11,989 nt of DNA, from the NCBI GenBank assembly GCA_003242645.1, contig QGVC01000080.1:1-11989 (forward strand). Reading direction: 5' to 3'. The DNA comes from Pseudomonadota bacterium (GTDB lineage: Bacteria > Pseudomonadota > Alphaproteobacteria > Rhizobiales > Hyphomicrobiaceae). This document shows, piece after piece, positions 7,186 to 11,989 of the stretch. The position numbers and the translations under genes were made by a program. Position 1 is the stretch's first letter; each line of letters opens with the position of its first letter. Below the pieces are notes generated by a model. The model saw nothing but the letters and a program-made list of their open reading frames with translations. It did not search any database and had not been told where the DNA came from.

Positions 7186-7228
7186 TCCCTCGTCGCGCGG
7201 ATTATCTCGCTGAAGCGCTGTGAGGAGG
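7186..7228 (+). promoter_or_regulatory. Hairpin overlapping the SPW-gene ribosome site
   Basis: CCTCGT (7188-7193) pairs with GTGAGG (7220-7225) using two G-T pairs, then after one C-T mismatch GCGC (7195-7198) pairs with GCGC (7215-7218); the loop is 7199-7214. The paired GAGG is the first half of the Shine-Dalgarno GAGGAGG (7222-7228). If A7226 is bulged, T7186-C7187 can also pair with the second half. The start codon follows eight bases later. It may be a heat-sensitive lid on translation; this is inferred. Confidence 0.4.
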
Positions 7229-7236
7229 AACGTGAC

Positions 7237-7608
7237 ATGAGCAACTTCGTCGAGAAGCTCTCCACGCGATGGCCGGACGCCGGCAACTTCCTCCTGGGGC
7301 TTTGGCTCATAGCGTCGCCTTGGGTGCTAGGCTACACCGGTGAGACCACCGCGGCGTGGAATGCCTACATCGTTGGCGTCGTAATCGCTGCGTTGGCTGC
7401 TGTTGCGTTCTTTGCGCAGCAGAAGTGGGAGCATTGGGTTAGCCTAGCCATTGGCGCGTGGCTCATCGTGTCGCCCTGGGTGCTGGCGTATGGCGCTCTA
7501 CAGGCTGCCTTCTGGAACCAAATCATAATCGGTGTCGTCGTCTGCGCGCTGGCGATCTGGGCGGCGGCTAGTGAGTCCGGCTTCGGCGGCCTTGAGGCGC
7601 GGAGCTGA
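7237..7608 (+). CDS. SPW-repeat integral membrane protein
   Basis: A 123-residue inner-membrane protein with two SPW repeats (PF03779-type), whose biochemical role is not established. The two repeat units are alike: 'LLGLWLIASPWVLGY' with SPW at residues 27-29 and 'AIGAWLIVSPWVLAY' with SPW at 79-81. Each unit supplies two hydrophobic helices, giving four predicted spans. Both repeats are followed by a similar loop and an 'NxYIVGVVIAALA' / 'NQIIIGVVVCALA' helix, so the protein looks like an internal duplication. The ATG at 7237 with GAGGAGG just upstream is chosen over a GTG at 7177, which would translate the leader hairpins. Its place after hsp20 and the small peptide suggests a membrane stress role. 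Confidence 0.85.
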   Translation: MSNFVEKLSTRWPDAGNFLLGLWLIASPWVLGYTGETTAAWNAYIVGVVIAALAAVAFFAQQKWEHWVSLAIGAWLIVSPWVLAYGALQAAFWNQIIIGVVVCALAIWAAASESGFGGLEARS

Positions 7609-7692
7609 CATCCGGCCCGTCAAGTCGGGGTGTGCCGAACGCCGGCATTCTCCCGCTCTTCAGCTTGCTTAACCAACCATCGCAAAGCCCTG

Positions 7693-7735
7693 ACGCCCCT
7701 GCGTCATGAGGCAGGCTGGCGCCGGGGCGTTTTTT
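7693..7735 (+). terminator. Rho-independent terminator after the stress cluster
   Basis: ACGCCCC (7693-7699) pairs perfectly with GGGGCGT (7724-7730), followed by a run of six T (7730-7735). The 24-base interior contains smaller pairings (TGC/GCA and GGC/GCC), so the whole folds compactly. It ends transcripts from the hsp20-SPW genes 85 bases after the SPW stop. An alternative is an attenuator inside a hemH leader, since it lies only 55 bases before hemH. Confidence 0.7.
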
Positions 7736-7789
7736 GGCCGAGAAGGAGGGCGAGGAAGCTTCGTACCGCTTCGTGGAGGCCCCCGCGCG

Positions 7790-8857
7790 ATGAACGAAGT
7801 GCCCAAAGCGACCACGATTGGTGTGAACCAGGTGGAAAGCTCGGCGCTACCGCCAAATCATCCACCCGTCCGGCATGGCCGCATAGGCGTGCTGCTGCTC
7901 AACCTCGGCACTCCCGACGGCACCGACTACTGGTCGATGCGGCGTTACCTCAAGGAATTCCTTTCGGACCGTCGGGTGATCGAAACGCCGCGGATTATCT
8001 GGTGGCCAATTCTGAACTTCATCATCCTGAGCAAGCGCCCCTGGTCTAAAGGCCGAGACTACGAGTCGATCTGGAACAAGGAGAAGGACGAGGGCCCGCT
8101 CAAGACCATCACACGGGATCAGGCGGAAAAGCTCGCCGCAGCCCTCGATAACCCGCGCATCGTTGTCGATTGGGCGATGCGGTATGCGAACCCCACGACC
8201 GAGAGCCGCATAAAGGCGCTGTTGGAGCAGGGTTGCGACCGCATTCTGCTGGTGCCGCTTTATCCGCAATATGCGGCCGCAACCACAGCAACAGCCTGCG
8301 ATCAGGCATTCCGCGCGCTCATGAAGATGCGTTGGCAGCCTTACGTGCGCGTGGCGCCCGATTGGCATGACGATCCGGTCTACATCGAAGCCTTAGCGCG
8401 TTCGATGGAAGCGCACCTGGCGAAAATCGATTTCAAGCCCGAGGCTGTCATCGCCACGTTCCACGGCATGCCGGAAAAGTATCTCCATCAGGGCGACCCC
8501 TATTATTGCCAGTGCGAGAAGACGTCTCGCTTGCTGCGCGAGCGGCTCGGATGGCCCAAGGAGAGCTGGTACACGACCTACCAGTCACGATTTGGCAACG
8601 ACGTCTGGTTGCAGCCCTATACGGACGAAACGGTGAAGCGGCTCGCCCAATCGGGCGTGAAAAAGCTGCTGATCATCGCCCCGGGCTTCACCGCGGATTG
8701 CCTTGAGACGCTGGAGGAGCTTGACGTCGAGAACCGCGGGATCTTCCTGGAGAACGGTGGCGAGAAATTCACCTACGTCCCAGCGCTCAACGCCAGCCCC
8801 GAGGGAATGCGGGTCATTGAGCACGTGGTGCGGCGAGAGTTGATGGGCTGGGTGTGA
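7790..8857 (+). CDS. hemH: Ferrochelatase HemH
   Basis: Ferrochelatase inserts Fe2+ into protoporphyrin IX, the last step of protoheme synthesis, at the membrane surface. The 355-residue protein has 'GVLLLNLGTPD' opening the first domain, 'GPLKTITRDQAEKL', 'VPLYPQYAAATTAT', the catalytic histidine H225 in 'FHGMPEKYLHQGDPYYCQC', 'YQSRFGNDVWLQPYT', and the acidic partner E306 in 'GFTADCLETLEEL'. No cysteine cluster is present at the C-terminus, so a [2Fe-2S] centre of the animal kind is unlikely. Start ATG at 7790 follows GGAGG at 7775-7779; an open frame back to 7706 overlaps the terminator and is not used. The next gene, uspA, is 110 bp on. Confidence 0.95.
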   Translation: MNEVPKATTIGVNQVESSALPPNHPPVRHGRIGVLLLNLGTPDGTDYWSMRRYLKEFLSDRRVIETPRIIWWPILNFIILSKRPWSKGRDYESIWNKEKDEGPLKTITRDQAEKLAAALDNPRIVVDWAMRYANPTTESRIKALLEQGCDRILLVPLYPQYAAATTATACDQAFRALMKMRWQPYVRVAPDWHDDPVYIEALARSMEAHLAKIDFKPEAVIATFHGMPEKYLHQGDPYYCQCEKTSRLLRERLGWPKESWYTTYQSRFGNDVWLQPYTDETVKRLAQSGVKKLLIIAPGFTADCLETLEELDVENRGIFLENGGEKFTYVPALNASPEGMRVIEHVVRRELMGWV

Positions 8858-8906
8858 TGCCCGTGCGTTTCCCTCAAATTTGACGTGAAACATGGAGAGG
8901 TAAGTC

Positions 8907-8964
8907 GGACCCCGTCACCTTGATCCAGCCCGTTTCTTTTATGGGCGCGATCAGACGGAGGTCC
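8907..8964 (+). promoter_or_regulatory. Long hairpin masking the uspA ribosome site
   Basis: GGACCCCGTC (8907-8916) pairs with GACGGAGGTCC (8954-8964): ten Watson-Crick pairs, only A8959 bulged. The Shine-Dalgarno GGAGG (8957-8961) is entirely within this stem, apart from that bulge, three bases before the start codon. Inside, after a 4-base bulge, TGATC (8921-8925) pairs with GATCA (8949-8953) and GCCC (8928-8931) with GGGC (8943-8946), with an 11-base T-rich loop. This is the cleanest ribosome-site lid in the window. It requires a transcript that starts upstream of 8907. Confidence 0.6.
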
Positions 8965-8967
8965 CCA

Positions 8968-9414
8968 ATGTACAAGCACATCTTGATTGCTACCGACGGC
9001 TCGGAGCTTGCGAACAAGGGGGTCGAGCACGGGCTGGCGCTCGCGAGCGCGCTTGGCTCCAAGGTATCGGTTCTGACTGTTTCGCAGCCCCTTTCACAGG
9101 AGGCGATCCAAGCCGCACGCGCCGCCGGCATCGAGGACCCCGTCGGCCGTTACGACCAACAGATCGATGCTCTTATGAAAGAGCGATTTGCCGCGATCGG
9201 GGAGCGCGCCGAGAAGCACGGTGTCACGGTCGAGTATGTCCACGAAATCGACGAGTCGCCCGCTGAAGCAATTGTCCGGTTCGCCAAGCTGCGGAACTGC
9301 GATCTCATCGTGATGGCCTCGCACGGCCGGAGAGGGGCGAAGCGTCTTCTTCTGGGGAGCCAGACTGCTGAGGTGGTGACGACGACCACCATTCCGGTCC
9401 TCGTGGTCCGCTGA
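8968..9414 (+). CDS. Universal stress protein, UspA family
   Basis: A 148-residue single-domain cytoplasmic Usp. These proteins bind ATP or act as dimers in general stress, starvation and low-oxygen survival; the precise target here is unknown. The N-terminal strand 'MYKHILIATDGSELA' is the hallmark, and the C-terminal region 'CDLIVMASHGRRGAKRLLLGSQTAEVV' followed by 'PVLVVR' matches the nucleotide-binding loop. The motif G-2x-G-9x-G(S/T) is met except that its first glycine is alanine (ASHG), a common variant that may still bind ATP. ATG at 8968 is chosen because GGAGG (8957-8961) precedes it; a frame extension to 8920 would lie in the leader hairpin. It may be co-transcribed with hemH. Confidence 0.93.
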   Translation: MYKHILIATDGSELANKGVEHGLALASALGSKVSVLTVSQPLSQEAIQAARAAGIEDPVGRYDQQIDALMKERFAAIGERAEKHGVTVEYVHEIDESPAEAIVRFAKLRNCDLIVMASHGRRGAKRLLLGSQTAEVVTTTTIPVLVVR

Positions 9415-9473
9415 CCGCAAGTTCGTTGCGAGCTAGCGGCGGCGGTCAGCCGACGCAGCTAAGCCCGAGCTGG

Positions 9474-10703
9474 TTATGCGAGCTCGCCGCGGAGGAGCCG
9501 GGGTATTTCGCCGGAGAGGCCAGCTGCCTCCGAGACGAACATCCTTTTCAGGGCGGGACTGCGGTCAACGAGCGCTAGCCCAGCTTCCCGGGCGGAGCGC
9601 AGGAGTGCGATATCGTTCGAGAACAGCCGGTTGAGAGCGTCGAACGTCGCCGCGGACACCCCTGAGTCGAAGCGGCGCCACTTCTCGTAACGCTCCAGCG
9701 CGGTGGCATCGCCGGGCGTCAGGCCGATCCGTACTGCATCGGCCACCGACTCCGTCAGTGCGGCGATGTCTCGGAAAGCCAAATTGAGCCCTTGTCCAGC
9801 GATTGGGTGGACGCCATGGGCGGCGTCGCCAACAAGCGCAAAGCGGTGCGCCACGTATCGGCGGGCGAGGTGCATCTCCAGAGGCCACGAGGCACGCCCG
9901 CTGGCGAGCTGCAGGCGGCCATATCGTCCGGCGAAGCGCTTGTCGACTTCGGCTAGAAACGCCTCGTCGTCGTAGGCCAGGATTTCGCGAGCTCGAGCGG
10001 CATCCTCCGACCAGGTGATGCAGGAGCGGTTGCCTTTGAGCGGCAGGATCGCGAATGGGCCTCCTGGCAGGAAGTGCTGGATGGCTCGGCCATTGTGCGG
10101 CAGCTCATGCTCGACCTGCGTCACAATGCCGATCTGATCGTAGCGCCAGCCGACGCACTTGATCCCGGCTGCCTCACGCAATCGCGATCGCCGTCCATCG
10201 GCGGCGACGAGCAGGCTCGTGTCGATGCTCCGGCCGTCCGCAAGATGGACCCGAACGAACGGCTCGCCGCTCGTGAAACGAATTGCCTCCGCGGGCCTCA
10301 GGCGCTGGATGTTGGGCTCGGCATCCGCAGCCTTCTCCAGCGCCGCCGCCAGCGCCTCGTTCGGCACAATTGAGGAGGCCGGCTCGCCATTTTCGAGCCT
10401 GTTGTCGTAGGTCAGCAGAACGGGCCGTACCCCCGCCTCAAGGGGGCTGTCCGTCAACAGGATCTCGAGGACATCCTGCGCCTCATCCTTGACCATCGGC
10501 CAAATGCCGAGCGCTTCGAGTAAATGGCGCGACGCGGCCGAGATCGCTGACGCACGCAGATCAGGGTTGTCCGATACCTTGCCCTGCCGGTCGATGACGG
10601 TGATCGAGATGTCCGGACCCAATGCCTTGGCCAGCGCCAGCGCGAGAGTAAGTCCGGTATAGCTGCCGCCAGCGATAACGATGTCGGACTTGTGATCCAC
10701 CAT
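9474..10703 (-). CDS. UbiH/UbiF/COQ6-family FAD monooxygenase (probable ubiquinone hydroxylase)
   Basis: A 409-residue flavoprotein of the class that hydroxylates the aromatic ring during ubiquinone synthesis; which ring position it attacks cannot be told from sequence. The N-terminal FAD-binding strand-turn-helix is 'IVIAGGSYTGLTLALALA' (residues 8-25), where the second glycine of GxGxxG is serine. 'VAADGRRSRLRE' at about 166-177 is the DG motif, and 'GDAAHGVHPIAGQGLNL' at 292-307 contacts the flavin ribityl and is diagnostic of the UbiH group. The ATG at 10703, with AAGG upstream, is preferred to a GTG at 10724. It converges on uspA with a 59-bp gap and is divergent from tesB with 75 bp between starts. 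Confidence 0.88.
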   Translation of the reverse strand: MVDHKSDIVIAGGSYTGLTLALALAKALGPDISITVIDRQGKVSDNPDLRASAISAASRHLLEALGIWPMVKDEAQDVLEILLTDSPLEAGVRPVLLTYDNRLENGEPASSIVPNEALAAALEKAADAEPNIQRLRPAEAIRFTSGEPFVRVHLADGRSIDTSLLVAADGRRSRLREAAGIKCVGWRYDQIGIVTQVEHELPHNGRAIQHFLPGGPFAILPLKGNRSCITWSEDAARAREILAYDDEAFLAEVDKRFAGRYGRLQLASGRASWPLEMHLARRYVAHRFALVGDAAHGVHPIAGQGLNLAFRDIAALTESVADAVRIGLTPGDATALERYEKWRRFDSGVSAATFDALNRLFSNDIALLRSAREAGLALVDRSPALKRMFVSEAAGLSGEIPRLLRGELA

Positions 10704-10719
10704 GCTTCGATTGCCTTGG

Positions 10720-10733
10720 GCCACCTAAGTGGC
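10720..10733. repeat. Inverted repeat between the divergent hydroxylase and tesB genes
   Basis: GCCAC (10720-10724) and GTGGC (10729-10733) flank CTAA, a 14-base near-palindrome in the 75-bp space between the two start codons. Its place suggests a possible operator shared by both genes, but no regulator family is recognised and such a short repeat may be chance. Confidence 0.3.
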
Positions 10734-10778
10734 GATGTTAAGTTTCTCGCAGTGCAGAAATTTCAGCCGGAAGGTCTC

Positions 10779-11672
10779 ATGTCCTCCAATAAGCCGGGCT
10801 CGGCGCTCGCTGAGCTTCTGTCCATACTGGACCTGGAGCAGCTTGAACAGAACCTCTTCCGCGGCCAGAGCCCGCAGCAGGGCTGGCAGCGCGTCTATGG
10901 AGGGCAGGTCCTTGGCCAGGCGCTGGTCGCGGCCGTGCGTACGGTCGAGGAGCCGCGCAAGGCCCATTCCATGCACGGCTACTTTCTGCTCGGCGGCGAC
11001 CCCAGCCACCCGATCATCTACGAGGTCGAGCGCATTCGCGATGGCGGCAGCTTCACGACGCGCACGGTGAAGGCAATCCAGCACGGCCGCGCCATCTTCA
11101 GCATGAGCGTGTCGTTCCACAAAGATGAGCCGGGCTTCGAGCATTACAGCCCCATGCCAGATGTTCCGCCTCCCGAGGAGCTGCCGAGCGAACAAGAGCT
11201 CAAGGATCTGCTGTTCGATAAGCTTCCGGACAACATGCGCTCCTACTGGGAGCGCGAGCGCCCGATCGAAATGCGCCCGGTGGACATCTCACGCTATGTC
11301 AAACGGGAGAAGGCGCGGCCGGTCCAGTATGTTTGGATGCGGGCCAATGGCTCACTGCCGGATGATCCCAAGCTGCACCAGTGCGTGCTGGCTTACGCCT
11401 CCGATTTCACACTCCTCGACACGGCTCTGATCGCACACGGCAAGCTGCTGTTCGACAAAGATATTCAGCTCGCCAGTCTCGATCACGCGCTGTGGCTGCA
11501 CCGGCCGTTCCGGGCAGATGACTGGCTCTTGTATGTCCAAGATAGCCCCTCCGCGCACGGCGCCCGCGGGTTCTGCCGGGGCAGTGTCTATACCCGCGAC
11601 GGCGTTCTCGTTGCTTCCGTCGCTCAGGAAGGGCTCGTCCGCCAGCGGAGCACAGCGTTTATCGTCACCTGA
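10779..11672 (+). CDS. tesB: Acyl-CoA thioesterase II (TesB)
   Basis: TesB hydrolyses medium- and long-chain acyl-CoA to free acid and CoA. The 297-residue protein is a double hotdog, close to the usual 285-290. First half: 'FRGQSPQQGWQRVYGGQVLGQAL' and 'HSMHGYFLLGGDPSHPIIYEVERIRDGGSFTTRTV'-like segments. Second half holds the catalytic set: D209 in 'YASDFTLLD', S233 in 'ASLDHALWLHRPF' (threonine in E. coli TesB), and Q283 in 'VASVAQEGLVR'. Start ATG at 10779 follows GGAAGG at 10769-10774; the frame is open to 10692 but that region overlaps the divergent gene. In many Hyphomicrobiales tesB lies directly before glnK-amtB, as here; the functional link is unknown. Confidence 0.93.
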   Translation: MSSNKPGSALAELLSILDLEQLEQNLFRGQSPQQGWQRVYGGQVLGQALVAAVRTVEEPRKAHSMHGYFLLGGDPSHPIIYEVERIRDGGSFTTRTVKAIQHGRAIFSMSVSFHKDEPGFEHYSPMPDVPPPEELPSEQELKDLLFDKLPDNMRSYWERERPIEMRPVDISRYVKREKARPVQYVWMRANGSLPDDPKLHQCVLAYASDFTLLDTALIAHGKLLFDKDIQLASLDHALWLHRPFRADDWLLYVQDSPSAHGARGFCRGSVYTRDGVLVASVAQEGLVRQRSTAFIVT

Positions 11673-11690
11673 TGGACAAATTTTCGGCAT

Positions 11691-11707
11691 TGCTCAAGTT
11701 TTGAGCA
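11691..11707 (+). terminator. Possible weak terminator after tesB
   Basis: TGCTCAA (11691-11697) and TTGAGCA (11701-11707) form a perfect 7-bp stem with a 3-base loop, 18 bases after the tesB stop. Only scattered T follows, so termination may be weak. The placement separates tesB from the glnK promoter. Confidence 0.4.
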
Positions 11708-11794
11708 GCTCATTGTTAACCGCATAATCGCGCCGATACCGCCGCGCGACTAAAAAGTACGCAAATCCACATACTTACCGGCGCGTTAAGGCTC

Positions 11795-11810
11795 TGGCAC
11801 GCCTTTTGAC
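11795..11810 (+). promoter_or_regulatory. Sigma-54-type promoter for glnK
   Basis: TGGCACG, four bases, then TTGAC at 11795-11810: GG at 11796-11797 is spaced ten bases from GA at 11808-11809, where the consensus has GC. The -24 element is perfect and the -12 has one mismatch. Transcription would begin near 11820. NtrC-activated sigma-54 promoters are usual for glnK-amtB, which supports the call. No clear NtrC site was found upstream. Confidence 0.6.
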
Positions 11811-11820
11811 TCCCTCGGAG

Positions 11821-11890
11821 GCGAGTCGCTGCCCTGTGCGGGCGACGGCTCTCGCAGCCCGGTCTCCGGGCGCCTGAAACCAACCGAGAG
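11821..11890 (+). promoter_or_regulatory. Structured glnK leader with competing stems
   Basis: GCGAG (11821-11825) can pair with CTCGC (11851-11855), and GCCCGG (11857-11862) with CCGGGC (11866-11871). A third pairing, CTCTCG (11849-11854) with CGAGAG (11885-11890), reaches the glnK ribosome site and excludes the first. Two exclusive folds, one hiding the ribosome site, are thus possible. No known riboswitch class is recognised. Confidence 0.35.
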
Positions 11891-11900
11891 GGTCGCCGAT

Positions 11901-11989
11901 ATGAAGCTCGTCTCCGCCATCATCAAGCCGTTCAAGCTGGAGGAGGTGCGGGCCGCCCTTACCGACCTCGGCTGCCAGGGCATGACCGT
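11901..11989 (+). CDS. glnK: Nitrogen regulatory protein P-II, N-terminus (GlnK/GlnB)
   Basis: The first 29 codons plus two bases are present, cut by the window end. The start 'MKLVSAIIKPFKLEEVRAAL' and 'LGCQGMT' are the hallmark first strand and helix of P-II trimers, which sense 2-oxoglutarate, ATP/ADP and uridylylation state and control the AmtB ammonium channel and glutamine synthetase adenylylation. GlnK is chosen over GlnB because of the sigma-54-like promoter and the tesB neighbour; amtB would be expected next. The uridylylated tyrosine lies beyond the window. The ribosome site is GAGAGGG, about eight bases before the ATG at 11901. Confidence 0.9.
   Translation, partial: MKLVSAIIKPFKLEEVRAALTDLGCQGMT

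Noticed and set aside
7706..7789. Upstream ATG giving HemH 28 more residues
   Set aside because: It lies inside the rho-independent terminator and the extension is low-complexity Gly/Arg sequence; ATG at 7790 has its own ribosome site.
8919..8942. CTTG...TTTAT resembling a sigma-32 promoter before uspA
   Set aside because: The spacing and -10 are poor, and these bases form the inner arms of the uspA leader hairpin, which explains them better.
9415..9473. Shared terminator between convergent uspA and the hydroxylase gene
   Set aside because: The 59 bases are GC-rich but hold no clear stem followed by T on either strand.

Overview
The window reads as ordinary chromosomal DNA of a GC-rich alphaproteobacterium, most likely in the Hyphomicrobiales (Rhizobiales). 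Supporting signs are the thiO/thiSGE thiamine genes, a fused LplT-Aas protein, paired Hsp20 genes with a ROSE-like leader, and the series UbiH-family hydroxylase, tesB, glnK behind a sigma-54-type promoter. No transposon, phage, CRISPR or tRNA was seen. The genus cannot be settled from the sequence.

Layout. (1) Positions 1-239 hold the 3' end of thiO (+). A large convergent gene on the minus strand (313-3729) encodes a three-part phospholipid-repair protein: MFS lysophospholipid flippase, PlsC acyltransferase and acyl-ACP synthetase. Beyond a 286-bp divergent spacer, thiS-thiG-thiE (4016-5721, +) complete the thiazole and thiamine-phosphate genes, so the lipid gene splits the thi set. (2) Positions 5782-7735 form a stress cluster on the plus strand: heat-shock-type promoter, ROSE-like leader, hsp20, hsp20, a 30-codon membrane peptide gene, an SPW-repeat membrane protein gene, then a rho-independent terminator. 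(3) Ferrochelatase (hemH) and a universal stress protein follow. (4) A UbiH-family hydroxylase (-) is divergent from tesB (+). (5) A sigma-54-like promoter and structured leader precede the start of glnK, which runs off the window.

The most interesting signal is in the RNA. Four genes between 5811 and 9414 (first hsp20, the 30-codon gene, the SPW gene, uspA) each have a leader that can fold so that the Shine-Dalgarno sequence is wholly or partly inside a hairpin ending 1 to 8 bases before the start codon. In three of the four an adenine at the Shine-Dalgarno is bulged. The first resembles known ROSE RNA thermometers; the other three are, as far as I can tell, not a named family. If real, this would be a local set of translationally heat- or stress-gated genes rather than one thermometer gene. 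Chance pairing in GC-rich DNA is the main alternative, and folding statistics, comparative alignment and structure probing would decide.

How the genes fit together: thiO, thiS and thiG make the thiazole and thiE joins it to the pyrimidine. The Aas-type protein repairs lysophospholipids. Hsp20 proteins hold unfolded proteins, while the small membrane peptide, SPW protein and UspA look like accessory stress functions. HemH and the UbiH-family enzyme serve respiration (heme, quinone). glnK begins the nitrogen-sensing unit.
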